Below, piece after piece: positions 28,790 to 41,074 of a DNA stretch of 64,000 bases (position 1 is its first letter; every line of letters starts with the position of its first letter). The notes under the pieces are model-generated. The model made no database searches. It was not told where the DNA came from and was given only the letters and a program-made list of their open reading frames with translations. The translations under genes were made by a program, and so were the position numbers. Source of the stretch: Tannerella sp. (GTDB taxonomy: Bacteria > Bacteroidota > Bacteroidia > Bacteroidales > Tannerellaceae); contig JAITMM010000237.1 of NCBI GenBank assembly GCA_031277335.1, forward strand, positions 1 to 64,000, given 5' to 3'.

Positions 28790-29225
28790 AAAATTCAGGG
28801 ATTTCTATCTGATGCACCAGGACACGATTGATGAAGTGGCTCGGAAGTACAATCTTACCGTAGATATTGTTCTTGGAATTGTATTTGCATATTTTGAGAA
28901 TATAAAGTGGTACATGAGCAAGTTACCCGATTTCAGGACGATTACAGAAGAAGAATTTGAAAACTTGAAAGTCATGGAAAAGGGTAAGCCAAAGTATATC
29001 TACTATCATTTGCCGCATTTGGGAACGCTCCGGATTACGTGGAACAGACTGGATTTCATCCGTAGAAATAATGTGCATGACGTAAACCGTAAACAGTTTC
29101 AGCAAAAGATGCTTGCCAAGAGATTGAAGATGGAGAAGTTGGAGAAGTTGCAGGCTACGGGAAAGTATGACAAAATGGATGTGGTCTTTGGGAAGAGGAG
29201 CAAGTTTTACAAGGAAGGGAAATAA
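28770..29225 (+). CDS. Conserved phage protein upstream of TerL
   Basis: MAVTVDKKFRDFYLMHQDTIDEVARKYNLTVDIVLGIVFAYFENIKWYM... Confidence 0.6.
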   Translation: MAVTVDKKFRDFYLMHQDTIDEVARKYNLTVDIVLGIVFAYFENIKWYMSKLPDFRTITEEEFENLKVMEKGKPKYIYYHLPHLGTLRITWNRLDFIRRNNVHDVNRKQFQQKMLAKRLKMEKLEKLQATGKYDKMDVVFGKRSKFYKEGK

Positions 29226-29346
29226 AATCAATTACGAATTAAGAATTAAGAAAAGGCAGAGGCTAAGGCTTAGGCAAGAGGCTAAGAACTTTAAACGATT
29301 AAACAACTAAACATTTGAAAATTAAACGATTAAACAATAATAAATT

Positions 29347-29790
29347 ATGAATGGAATTGTATTGAAAAAATTAAAGCCGATGCTGAATCATATCATCACC
29401 ACGGCTAATGCGTTTACGGAGGATGAATTGACTTCGGAAAGCGGGTTGATAGAGGTGTCGCGCCTGAATCAGATTAAGGATATGCAAACGATTGTCGCCG
29501 TATCGGAGAACGCGGCTAATCGGGGATTGAAAGTTGGCGACATTGTGTTGCTGAACTTTAACAAGTCACAGTATTCGAGGGTTATTCAATCACGGGATAT
29601 TGCGGACAATAACAAGCATAACGCGCAGATTGAATATACTTTTCCCATGCTCGAAATTGACGGGGTGGAATATCTCAACATGAATGCGGAAGATGTGGAG
29701 TATATCGTGGAAGAGTATGAGGTTGTCAAGGCGCCTCCGAAAAAGAAGTTGCTCTTGCCCAACAAGGGACTTATTGTGGGAAAGGCGTAG
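29347..29790 (+). CDS. Hypothetical phage protein
   Basis: 147-aa ORF; long open frame in late operon. Confidence 0.6.
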   Translation: MNGIVLKKLKPMLNHIITTANAFTEDELTSESGLIEVSRLNQIKDMQTIVAVSENAANRGLKVGDIVLLNFNKSQYSRVIQSRDIADNNKHNAQIEYTFPMLEIDGVEYLNMNAEDVEYIVEEYEVVKAPPKKKLLLPNKGLIVGKA

Positions 29791-29894
29791 TCAATGGATA
29801 ATTGACAATTGATAATTGACAATGTAAAGATGAACGGCCGTTCATCTCAACAGTTAAACGGTTAAACGATTAAACGGTTAAACATTAATATATT

Positions 29895-30428
29895 ATGCGA
29901 TTATTGAGTTGGGAAGGAAATACGGTTAAGATTGCGCCGGAGATTATGGGTATCCAGAGTTTCAGGCAGATTTGGGACGAGGATAAGGATAAGAACAAGT
30001 CGAATGCTATTACTGTTTTCTCTCTTATCTATTTCATGTACGATCCGCGAAGTTCCTATCATCTTGAAGATGATGAGGATACACGGTTGGCTATCGTGAA
30101 ACGGGATATTGGTGTTCCGGACAACTGGACGCCGGACAGGAATTATGAAAAGGCGTGCGAAGTGTTCCGACGTTCCTGCGAAACGACGGCAACGATAACA
30201 GTCGGAAAGAACAGGCAACTTATGCAGAAAATGCAGAAGTATATTGACGAGGTTACTATCGGGGACAAGAATATCAAGACGGTTGCGTCTATTGTGCTTG
30301 ACCTGAATGATTTGGCTGTTAAAATATCGAATACGGAACGTACCATTTTCAATGACCTCGACAGGGATGATTCCGATAAGGAGGCTAAACTATCGCTGGG
30401 AGACAGGGGGTTGGAGAAGATATTTTAA
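29895..30428 (+). CDS. Hypothetical phage protein
   Basis: 177-aa ORF in late operon. Confidence 0.65.
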   Translation: MRLLSWEGNTVKIAPEIMGIQSFRQIWDEDKDKNKSNAITVFSLIYFMYDPRSSYHLEDDEDTRLAIVKRDIGVPDNWTPDRNYEKACEVFRRSCETTATITVGKNRQLMQKMQKYIDEVTIGDKNIKTVASIVLDLNDLAVKISNTERTIFNDLDRDDSDKEAKLSLGDRGLEKIF

Positions 30429-30563
30429 GGCATTAGGCAAAAGGCGATAGGCAAATACCTGACGGCTGTGTAAAGATGAACGGACTTGTAAAGACGAACG
30501 GCCGTTAGTCTCTACAATTAAACGGTTAAACAATGATTATAAACATTTTAAATTATATAAATT

Positions 30564-31235
30564 ATGAAGGATTTAGAGAAAAAATTGATTAGGAAACGTG
30601 ATGAACTGCTGGACGAAATGATAAAACTGGAAGAGTTTATCGCAAGCGATGATTATTTGTGGTTGAGGATTTATGAACAGAAACTGCTGGATCGACAGCA
30701 TAAGGTCATGGATGATTACTATAGTGTTCTCGATGAACGTATCAGTCTGATTGAGGCTGACTTGAAGCCTGAAAAGGTTTACTGCCGGGATGGGAATGGA
30801 CGGTTTGCGTGTGCGGATGAAGAAAATAAGGCAAAGGCGGAGGCAAAAGCAAAGAAAGCGAAGGAGGATTCCGGGTGTTGTAGAGATAAAATAGAAGACG
30901 AAGGCAGAGGTAGAGAAGAAAAGAAAGAAACCTCATCTTTTGACCGTCTGGAAAAAATATGGAATGATATTCTGGAATCGAATGTAAAAGATGCAAACAG
31001 GTGGGTTACTCTGAAATGTTCTCCGGAAAAGGAAAGTAAACCGGTGGAAGAAAAGAAAACGGAAAAGGATAATGACTTGGACAAAATGGAAAAGTTTTTC
31101 CAATCAATGTATGATTCTCTCTCCACGAGAAATCTTAATTCCGTTGAACTGGATTTTGACTGTCAGGGAAATCCAATATTCAAACTGATTCTCAATCATG
31201 GGGCGCAAGTGAAAGGGGAAAACGGAAAGCCGTAA
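30564..31235 (+). CDS. Hypothetical coiled-coil protein containing AKA-rich repeat-derived segment
   Basis: 223-aa ORF; ENKAKAEAKAKKAKE encoded by GGCAAAGGC-type repeats. Confidence 0.6.
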   Translation: MKDLEKKLIRKRDELLDEMIKLEEFIASDDYLWLRIYEQKLLDRQHKVMDDYYSVLDERISLIEADLKPEKVYCRDGNGRFACADEENKAKAEAKAKKAKEDSGCCRDKIEDEGRGREEKKETSSFDRLEKIWNDILESNVKDANRWVTLKCSPEKESKPVEEKKTEKDNDLDKMEKFFQSMYDSLSTRNLNSVELDFDCQGNPIFKLILNHGAQVKGENGKP

Positions 31236-31404
31236 CAACGAGCATATCCGGCTCAACGAGTTTAAGAACTATGCACAAGCCGGAAATGTTAGGGACTATG
31301 ACCATGAGTACGGGTACGAGAGGAATAATCTGCGGAAGATTCCACGACGGAAAGAGTGATATTAATTCAATTACGAATTACGAATTATCAATTACGATGT
31401 AAAG

Positions 31405-32034
31405 ATGAAAAGATTTTTGATTGTTGGGGGTATCATTCTTGCTTTGGTTGGGGCTGTTACTTGGCAGTATGATTTACTTAAAAAGGCGCGACAGGAGAGG
31501 GATACTTACCGGAATAATACGGCGGTTTTGTTGCAGGATGTTTCGGCATACCGAACGAAAGACAGTTTGAATGCTGTTAGTGTTGGTAATTTGGAGTTTA
31601 AGTTATCGGAAATGGAGAAATACCGCGCCGGTGATTTAAAACTTATTGAAACGCTCAAAGTGGACAGGAAAAGGCTTGAAAGTATTACTACGGCACAGAC
31701 GCAGACTATCTATGAATTGAGGGGAAACCTCTCCCCCGTCCCCTCTCCACAAGGAGAGGGGGAAAGCCCTGTTCCTCCCGAAAGCGCTATACGGGATACG
31801 CTTAGGTGTGTTTCGATTAGGGATAAGTGGTTTGAGATGAGCGGGTGCATTACTCCGGATTCGCGGTTTGAAGGGTGGTTCTTGAGTCGGGATTCGCTGT
31901 TGTATGTAGAGCATATTATTCCCAAACGGTTTCTTTTTATCAAATGGGGCGTTAAGGAACGGAGACAGGAGATTGTTTCGCGCAATCCGAATACGGTTAT
32001 TCTGGGAGCGGAGTTTATTACGATTAGGAGATAG
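31405..32034 (+). CDS. Spanin-like (Rz-like, DUF6549-type) membrane-anchored coiled coil
   Basis: N-terminal TM MKRFLIVGGIILALVGAVTW followed by coiled coil; palindromic element inserted in frame (NLSPVPSPQGEGES). Confidence 0.55.
   Translation: MKRFLIVGGIILALVGAVTWQYDLLKKARQERDTYRNNTAVLLQDVSAYRTKDSLNAVSVGNLEFKLSEMEKYRAGDLKLIETLKVDRKRLESITTAQTQTIYELRGNLSPVPSPQGEGESPVPPESAIRDTLRCVSIRDKWFEMSGCITPDSRFEGWFLSRDSLLYVEHIIPKRFLFIKWGVKERRQEIVSRNPNTVILGAEFITIRR
31728..31765. repeat. Palindromic element, in frame in spanin-like gene
   Basis: CCTCTCCCCCGTCCCCTCTCCACAAGGAGAGGGGGA; encodes SPVPSPQGEG. Confidence 0.85.
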
Positions 32035-32094
32035 GATTCAATTACGAATTAAAAATTACGAATTACGATTAAACGACTAAACAGTTAAACAATC

Positions 32095-35000
32095 ATGGCA
32101 AAAAAGGAAAAAGAAAAGGAAGAAGGACTGTGAGACCTTATCAAAATGAATAAGTTTCAGACACAACTTACGGAGGAGATTATTAAACTGTATCCGAAAG
32201 AGGTGATTGACGATTTGTATATGTATATCAATCAGGTTCCTTATATTCAGCATCTTATATCTGACAAACGCAAACGTGCAAGGGATTTGCCACGCAAGGA
32301 AAACGGGCGTATCATCGTGGATTTATCCAATCCGCATATTCTGGAAGACATGGATTACTTTCGTCCCGTTGCCCTGCACTATGAAAAGAAACATACATTT
32401 ACAGATTTGAAGGTAAACTTCAATCCATATTCAGAATATATGAAATGGTTCCGGGAAGAGTTGATGCGCTGCTGGTATGGCATGACACGACCGGAAGACG
32501 GAGAATGAATTCCGGGAGCGCTGTATTTCTACTGGAATTATTTTACCATTAACAAAATTAAAACGGTAAACAGGGACGGTACAATTGTGAAGGGACTTGT
32601 ACCGGGATTTCCCAATGTTCGCGAGGGCGATTATCTGCGCTTTCACTATCATGAACAGGCACAGTATGGAGGGTTGTATAACGACTTCAAGGGGAATCAG
32701 CACGCGATTGAAATATCGTCGCGTACAAAAGGAAAAGCGATCAGTGTTAATCAGTTTATTATCACTCCATTAGGGGAACGCAAATGGGGCGACTTGCAAA
32801 TTGGAGATGAAGTATTCAATGAAAAGGGTGGCGTTTCCATTATCCGCGATATTCCATACGAAGGCTATGACGACATGTATGAGATTATGTTAAAAGATGG
32901 AAGAACTGTTTTGAGCAGCAAGGAACATCTCTGGAATGTTATTGACCGGAATGGAATTGCAAAGACTGTTTCCCTGGCAGAGATTATGAAAGATTATAGG
33001 GAAAATGTCTATTCGATACCGAATCATCAAGGTGTGGAATATCCGGAACGGGAGGATATTTCCGACCCCTATCTCTATGGACAACTTTTTAGATCATGGA
33101 GGTATCTTGTTACAAATACTGAACGGACGTTTCCGGAAAAATTAAAATATTCTTCAAGAGAACAGCGTCTGGAATTTCTAAAAGGTCTTTTTGATTGGAA
33201 CGGCAAAGTAAACGATTCCGGGAATCCCGAATACAGGGCATTCTTTTTGCCTCTCATCGAGGATATTGCATGGTTATGCAGAAGTTTGGGTTTCAACTGT
33301 TCTTACAGGTATAACAATGAATATTATACGCTGACCGTTTTTGCCAATGAATATTTATTCAAGGAGAAATATCTTAGTTCCCTTCAAGATTTAAAGCCCA
33401 AAGAACTGTATGCTACGGAAATTGTAGATATTGCATATTTGTATAAGGAGCAGTGTAAGTGTATCACTGTAGATGGCGGGACATATCTCGTGGGTGATTT
33501 TGTGCAGTCGCACAATTCCTACTCTATGGCTGCGCGGTTGCTCCGGGACTATCAGTTGGGGCCTATTAAGGAACTGACCAAGAATAACGAGATTGCCGTT
33601 GTCGCGTACATGGAAGATTATCTGACCAATGACGGTTTTATGGACAAGATACGCTTTGCATTCAACGAGTTAAAGCAGATATACGAAGAGACGGGTACGC
33701 CGCAGTTTCCATTCAGAGAGAGCCGCAATACGATGACTAAATTGCGCTTTGAACTGGAAAAGGTGAATAATGGTTTGAAGGGACTGATAGCGGGTATGAC
33801 TACGGACAAGGGACGCGGTCGAAGGAATATTGCTATTGCCGTGGAGGAATTTGGCGCTTTCCCGGAAAGTATTCAATTCCTTGATACCGTGCGTGCAAAC
33901 GTGGAGATTGACCGGACGGTTATCGGATTGATTATGGCGGCAGGATGCTTGACAGAAGGAAACATGGTTTATACGAAAGAGGGACAATTGATTGATATAA
34001 AGGATGTTTCGGATACTATTGTCGGATATGATGAGAAGAGTTATCAGGCTACGGTTGAGCCTGTTACGTATAAACAGCCGGAAGTGTACAAACCATGTAT
34101 CCGAATAACAACAAGATATGGAGAATGGATTGAATGCAGCGAAGATCATCCATTGCTTGTTCTTGAAATGGAACACAAGAACGTAGGCAAGTCTGAAACT
34201 ACTATATGGACAGAAAAATGGATTGAGGCAAAAGATGTTGATATTAAGAAACATAGATTATTATCTCTGAAAACTATTAATATGTGGGGAGACTATAAAA
34301 TTGACGATCCGTACATGGCAGGACAGGAATGTAAATTACCGGAACAGTACATGGAAATGAAATGGGTATGTTCTATGTCTTTTCTTGCCGGTTTATATGA
34401 TACTTATGGCAATTTTAAGGGACAGACTTTAACACTGACACATACAGATCGCGACTTTCTGCAAAAGATTAAATTCATTCTGCGGAAATTAGGTATAATC
34501 AGCCGGATAATAAAAGAAAAAAATATTGCAGCGCATTTTCTGAAAATAGATTACTATGACGGCATATTTCTGTTTTTAGAGAATGTACCTGTTAAAATAT
34601 CGTCTATGAGAGATAGCATGATAGATTATATTCGATTTAATAAATCTTCACGCAAAAAAATAAAACAGTTGAACGGAAAGACGTTAAAAGAAAATTATAT
34701 TCATTACAGAAACAAATATATCGAACAGATTGTTAAAATTGTGAATACGGGTGTAAAAAGGGTCTATAATCTTACTGCGGATAAGACGCATACGTATCTT
34801 GCGAACAATCTCATCACGCATAACACGGGCGGTAGTAAGCATACTTCTTTCTTTGGGGCGATGGAACTGATTAACAATCCGGAGAGCCGTAACTTTTATG
34901 GCTTACCCAATATCTATGACAAGGGTTCCACCGGTGCAAGCCGTACCGTTTTCTTTTATCCTACCTATCTGTGTGCGGAAGGATACTATAACAAGGATGG

Positions 35001-36129
35001 CGTTACGGATATTATCGGCTCGATGCTTGAAGTATTGAGCGTTCGGCACAAGATAAAGTTTACATCGTCCGATCCCAGCGCATTGACTTCCTACATGGCT
35101 GAATATCCGTTTACGATTCAGGAGGCTATCATACGGAAGGAAACGGCTATCTATCCGGTTATTACGATTAACGACCGTATTCTTGAACTGGATAATCACC
35201 GGGAACTAACCTCCGGGATGTATATCGGAGAGTTGAAGATGCAGAACAGCAAGGTTCAATTCGAGCCGAACCATGACCTGTATCCTATATTGCAGTTTCC
35301 GCACAAGGATAACAAATTAAAAGGGGCTGTCTATATTTCGGAGATGCCGCAGAAGGATTCTACGGGCAACGTTCCGCGGGGAAGGTATGTAAGTGGATTC
35401 GACCCGACAGATACAGATGGAGCCAGCACGCTGTCTCTCAATGCCTGTTACGTATTGGATTTGTGGACGGATAGACTTGTGGCGGAATATGTCGGACGTG
35501 AAGATTTTACAGAGGATTCTTTTGAGATTGTTCGCAAACTGCTGTTTTTTTACAATGCGGAATGTCTGTATGAGAACAATAAGAAGGGTCTGTTTTCCTA
35601 TTTCTCGAAAATGAACTGTCTATATTTACTTTCTCCTACTCCGGATTTTTTGAAGGACAAGTCTGTAAACAGACCGACCTATGGGAACAGTTACTATGGC
35701 GTTACGGCAACACAACCCAACAAGGCTTATGGCAGGCGTGCCTTGCGCGATTATCTGCTAAAACCGGTTGAAATCGAGCAGGTGAACGAGATTACGCACG
35801 AAACGGAGACTGTTACCGTTCCGATGGTACAAACCATCAAATTCAGGGCTTTATTGCAGGAACTGGCGCTGTACAATCCGGATGGGAACTTCGACCGGCA
35901 TGACGCCATGATTTGGCTGATGGTATTACGGGAGGATAAGTTGCGTTTGCAAATGGACAGACAACGATATAGCGAGGAGGATATAACGGGGCTTGGTCAG
36001 GATCAGTTCTTTACACGCAACTATGAGAATGCGAGTCAGAATAAAAGGAATGGGCATTTTGTCAGTACTTGGGAGAGTATCAGGGAAGTTGATGAGGAAG
36101 ACTTGAGGGTTATAGAGTTTAGTTTATAG
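32095..36129 (+). CDS. terL: Terminase large subunit with two inteins (TGA 32131 and 32506 = Trp); 1344 codons, ~791 aa after splicing
   Basis: MAKKEKEKEEGL[W]DLIKMNKFQ...GE[W]IPGALYFYWNYF...SSRTKGK|SYSMAARLL (Walker A), IAIAVEEFGAFPE (Walker B), MAAG|TGGSKHTSFFGAMEL, C-terminal nuclease VSGFDPTDTDG; one frame to TAG. Confidence 0.93.
32737..33516 (+). other. Intein 1 in TerL, inserted inside Walker A; Ala1-type, +1 Ser
   Basis: AISVNQFIITPLGERKWGDLQIGDEVF...FLKGLFDWNGKV (LAGLIDADG-like)...GDFVQSHN|S; removing it restores RTKGKSYSMA. Confidence 0.88.
33946..34824 (+). other. Intein 2 in TerL; Cys1, ...HN, +1 Thr
   Basis: CLTEGNMVYTKEGQLIDIKDV...ECSEDHPLLVLE...SFLAGLYDTYGNF (LAGLIDADG)...RVYNLTADKTHTYLANNLITHN|T; removing it restores MAAGTGGSKHTSF. 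Confidence 0.95.
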
Positions 36130-36432
36130 TGTGCAGAGTGTAGAGTTTAATTGATAATGGACAATTGACAATTGACAATGAAACTTGGAACAACTAAACG
36201 ATTAAACGATTAAACGATTAAACAATGATAATGATTATGGGTTTTATAATGTAATATTACGGGGCGTGTAATGATTGTTTGAGGCTTGAATATTATGCTT
36301 ACTTTTGCGGCGGAGAAATAATGCTGTTTTAGACTGGAAGGCAAAAGGCTTAGGCAAGAGGCAGAGGCTTAGACCGGGACAAAATTGTATTGATTCGTGA
36401 TTTTTAATTTTTAATTCGTAATTGATATTTAG

Positions 36433-38742
36433 ATGGATTTAGAAGTAAAGTTGCCACCGGAGCGGATTCCTTACCGGAAGAAGACTAAGGATTGACGCAG
36501 AAGACATATTGACTGGGCGTCGAATTATATTTGAGTTTATGACACGAAAGTGCGCAAGAGTTTGAAAAACAAACTTATCAACTATAATTTGATCGCCGGG
36601 CATCTTGATATGGCTGACTTGAAGATGATTCTTAATCCGGACAATCTGGAAGCGTCCTATATCCCCGATGATATTCAACATTATCCCATCATCAACGGCA
36701 AACTGAATCTGCTTGCCGGTGAGGAAATCAAACGGAGATTTGACTTTCGCGTTGTCATCACGAATCCGGATCAGGTGTCGGATATTGAGACGATACGCCG
36801 GGATAAATATGTGGGAGACCTTCAATCCATGATCGAACAGAACGCACAGTCGGAAGAAGAATTGCAAAATGAATTGCAGAAATTGGACAAGTATATCAAA
36901 TATGAATGGCAGGATATACGCGAAATACGCGGTAGTGCGGTACTGAATCACTATGCCAAGGAACTTGATTTTCCACTTCTCTTCAACAAGGGATACTATA
37001 ATGCCATGAGCGTCGGTGAAGAGTTATATCAATGTGATATTGAAGGCGGAGAACCTGTATTGAAAGTATTGAATCCGGCACAGGTTATCATTCTGAAAAA
37101 CGGCTATAACAGCAACTTTGAAAATGCAGACATGGTTATCATGTGGGATTACTGGTCGCTTGGTAAAATAGTTGATACTTACTATGATATATTAACCAAA
37201 GACGATATTGACTATCTGGAAAGTCTTCCTTTTACTTCAACAAGCGAGAATACGGATATTGAAGATCCGCGGCGACAATTTCTACCGATGTTCGATGACT
37301 GGGCTTTAGACAGGAATGTGATGAACAGCATGTATTTCGACAGCAAGATGTTCGGCTACGAAAGTATTCTGAATGCGGCTCCGACGGACATGTACGGGAA
37401 TATCAGGGTATTGAAACTGTACTGGAAATCGTTGCGTAAAATATTGAAAGTAAAGTCTTATCATCCGGATACTGGCGAAGAGGAATATAATTTCTATCCC
37501 GAAAACTATGTTGTAAACGAGGCACAAGGCGAAGAATATGACGTATTGTGAATCAACGAGGCATGGGAGGCTACCAAGATTGGTATGGACAGGTATGTGA
37601 ACATGCGCCCGCGGGTGGTACAGTATAACCGCCTGACAAATCCTTCGCGCTGTCATTTCGGCATTATCGGTTCGAGTTACAACATCAACAATTCCAAGCC
37701 TTTATCATTGGTTGATCTGGCTAAGCCGTACAACTATTTATATGACGTTATCCATGACCGGTTGAACCGGAATCTGGCTGCATCGTGGGGCGTTAAGGCT
37801 GCCATGGACTTTTCATTGATACCGGACAAGTGGGATATAGACAAGTGGCTTTATTTTACCAAGACTACGCCTTTCTATCCGAAGGATTCCTTCAAGGAAG
37901 GTAACAAGGGAGCGGCTACGGGCAAGTTGGCGGGTATGATGAACAGTTCGGCAACTACGCTGAATCTGGATCAGTCGGCCATTATCTCCCAGGATATTCA
38001 GTTATTAAACTTTATCAAGGCGGAGATGGGCGAGGTGATGGGTATAACGCCGCAGCGCGAAGGGGCTATCTCTTCGAGCGAGACGGTAGGAGGCGTGGAA
38101 CGCTCTGTTATACAGTCCAACTCGATTACGGAATGGCTTTTTACTTTACACGATAATATCAAGAAACGGGTGTGCGAGTGCTTCTTGGAAACGGCTAAGG
38201 TTGCCTTCCGGGGACGCTCGATTAAACTTCCGTATATCCTTCATTCGGGCTATCAGCAGATGCTTGAATTTGACGGAGACGAATTTGCGGAATGCGACTA
38301 CGGGCTTGTGGTGGATAATACGAATGACGTGCAGTCGTTCCTGCAAAAATTGGAAATGTACGCTCATGCGCTGATACAGAACAAACAGATTACAACGGGT
38401 ACGCTTGCGAAAATATGGAACAAGGCTTCCATCAATGATATTGTCAGGAGTATCGAGTATGACGAGCGCAAGACGGAAGAATCGAACTTGCAGTCCATGC
38501 GAATGCAGCAGGAACAGTTTAAGGCTGAACTGGAACGCAAGGCTGTCATGGATGAACGGTTGATGCAACTGGAAGAGTTGAAGTTACAGGATAACAGGGA
38601 GGCTAATATCCGGGACAACGAGACGAGAAAGGAAATTGCGGACAAACAGGTGGAACTGAAACGGGACTTGCAGGCTTTGATTGAATCGGACAAGACGGAC
38701 TTTGAGGTGGATCAGTTGATTCGGCAGAGGCTGAAACTTTAA
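36433..38742 (+). CDS. Portal protein, crAss-like (TGA 36493, 36532, 37549 = Trp), 769 aa
   Basis: NLIAGHLDMADLKMILNPDN...LLAGEEIKRRFDFRV...YDVL[W]INEAWEATKIG...EVMGITPQREGAISSSETVGGVERSVIQSN; single frame to TAA. Confidence 0.85.
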
Positions 38743-38754
38743 GAATTGACAATT

Positions 38755-38925
38755 GATAATTAGGCGAAGAAAGAGGCGGAGGCTTAGGCAAAGTGTGTAG
38801 AGTTTAGAGTGTAATTGATAATTGATAATTGACAATGGACAATGAAACTTGAACATTGAACATTGAACTTTAAACTTTTAACAACTAAACGAATAAACGG
38901 TTAAACAATTTAAAATAATATAGCG
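38755..38925 (+). repeat. Modular intergenic repeat block preceding a late gene
   Basis: Sub-modules AATTGATAATTGACAATGGACAATG, AGGCGAAG..GGCTTAGGC, GTGTAGAGTTTAGAGTGT, TTGAACATTGAACTTTAAAC, AACTAAACGAATAAACGGTTAAAC. Confidence 0.85.
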
Positions 38926-39468
38926 ATGACAAAACAGATAGTTTATAGACAGGCTAATGAGCCGGAATATCACGATGGGCTTTGACTGGATACTTCCAGG
39001 AAGCCTCATCTTTTGAAGGAGTGGGGGCTTAATGGATGGGAAGTGATTGCAGGCGGCGGTGGGGGTGGAGGTACTGTGAATGACAGTACGATTACGTTGA
39101 AACAGCATGATGGAACTGTTATTGATGATTTTACCGTAAATCAGGATAATAATAAAGATATTCTTTTACCTGATTATTTGTTTATACTTGAAGATCCAAC
39201 AAATTTCGGTAAATATCTTGCTATTGACGGGAATGGTAAAGTGGTACTTGTTCCTGCTCCGGAAATTCCTGCCCTTATCAGGGATATTGTTGTAACATCG
39301 GCAACGACTGCCACGATTACGACTACGAAGAATATTTCAACTATTCAATATCATAGAATTGATGTGGATACACATTCGACGGCTTCCATAACAGGCAGCA
39401 ATCCCTATACCGTTGAGGTTAGCGGGGTAGATTTGACGGTAGATAATGTTGTATTTTTAATTGATTAG
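38926..39468 (+). CDS. Gly-rich fiber/tail-associated protein (TGA 38983 = Trp)
   Basis: EYHDGL[W]LDTSRKPHLLKEWGLNGWEVIAGGGGGGGTVND... Confidence 0.6.
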
Positions 39469-39470
39469 TT

Positions 39471-40205
39471 ATGGCTGTTATGAATTACGGGAAATGTATG
39501 GTAACAGGTACAAATTCAGAACTTCTCTTGTATTACGAGATTGATTCTTCGTCAATTACTGAAAAAATAACGAATAAAACAACACTAATTCCATCAACTG
39601 GAATAGAAAAATTAGATGCGCCTTATGCCTCGGGTATTGGTATTAGAAATTCAAATATATCTTTTTATTATCTTGATGTAAATGAGAGAAACCAAATAAA
39701 TTATCTGAAAAATTCAGATAAATGGAGTCATGGTGCTTGGATAAATTTGTCTAAACTGGGAGTTGATTCCTATTATCGTAATATTTTTATGATGTTTAGA
39801 GCAACGGCAGATATACAAATCCTTAGTATAAGACAAGATGATCCTGTAAATCCAATAATTTTTTCAACTTTTGCTGTAAAAGAACAGGTCTTAGGTAATG
39901 TAAATGTTAAAGTAGATTCAATAAATGTTTGAAATCATGTTTTATTCATAAGAAATGGGACAGAATTAAAAGGATACGTTAATGGTGTTTTACAGTCCAC
40001 AATGAGTTGTGCTATGAATAAATTTACAACGATAGATTTTGCCAACCAACGTTTGTTTGGTGATGGATATACTGGTTCAAGATATGCCAATGCTGGATAT
40101 ATGGCTCAATATTTTTTGGCAAGAGGCGTTTTGACTGATAATCAGATAAAATCCATTTACAATTCCGGAGCCGGGAATCCTGATTTGCGTACAATAATTC
40201 ATTAA
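39471..40205 (+). CDS. LamG/concanavalin-like domain protein (TGA 39930 = Trp)
   Basis: VKVDSINV[W]NHVLFIRNGTELKGYVNGVLQST; the TGA falls at the typical Trp of LamG domains (W-x-H-V...G...Y-V-N-G). Confidence 0.7.
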
Positions 40206-40211
40206 AATATT

Positions 40212-40685
40212 ATGAAAAAGTTTTTTATGTTTATCTGGCAGTTGCCGCAGTGATTTGTAGGGTTGATTCTTGTTTTTTACTATCAGTTGATTACCAGGAT
40301 TTATGCCTATGGAGCAGTGGATTATAAGGGTAACAAAGTTTTGTATTATCTTGTTTCGCGGGGAGACTTGGAACATATAGATTCGGTGTCTTACGGAATC
40401 GGGGGTATCTTTATTTTTACGCATCCGCAGCATTACGAGACATTGTATGAGCCTGAAATTGTAGCGAAGATTCTGGAAGAGTATGCGGTAACGGAATGGT
40501 CTGCCAATATCGGTCTGTTTTATGTGCCTTTTATTTCGATTCCGATGCATCTGTCCAAGTTTCTGAAAATGTTCGAGAGTACGGTTTTCAACGAATCCAT
40601 TATGCGACGCAAGGAGGAACTGAAAAAGGAGTATGCCTTGAAAAACTTGACTATTAGGAGATTACTAAACTTTAATTCGTTTTAG
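40212..40685 (+). CDS. Membrane-anchored phage protein (TGA 40251 = Trp)
   Basis: MKKFFMFIWQLPQ[W]FVGLILVFYYQLITRIYAYG...; N-terminus resembles 43541-44011. Confidence 0.65.
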
Positions 40686-40688
40686 AAT

Positions 40689-41006
40689 ATGAAATTGAGT
40701 TGGCATGACATATATGGCTTTGTTGTAATGTTTATTCTGGGCGGTTTGGGGGCGTTGGTACGGTATATGAACCGGTATCGGGTTATCAAGTCGTGATGGC
40801 ATTTTACGGGCGAGATTATGACTGGTTGCTTTGTCTCGTGGATTTGCGGTATCATAACACAGGAATATACGGAGTTTACGGATAAGATGGTCTTTGCACT
40901 TTGCGGTATCTATGGCTTTGCGGGTATTACGCTGTTCAATTTGATTATTGATGTGATTCGGCTTCGGCTGATGAAGGGAGAGGGGGAAGGCAAAGGTAAA
41001 GGCTAA
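40689..41006 (+). CDS. Holin-like membrane protein (TGA 40794 = Trp)
   Basis: MKLSWHDIYGFVVMFILGGLGALVRYMNRYRVIKS[W]WHFTGEIMTGCFVSWICG...; TM pattern, immediately before endolysin. Confidence 0.6.
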
Positions 41007-41074
41007 GGCTAAGGCTAAGGCTAAGATAAGACGAGAGGTTAAGGATTAAAGAATAAAAAAGAAAGGAGATTTAT

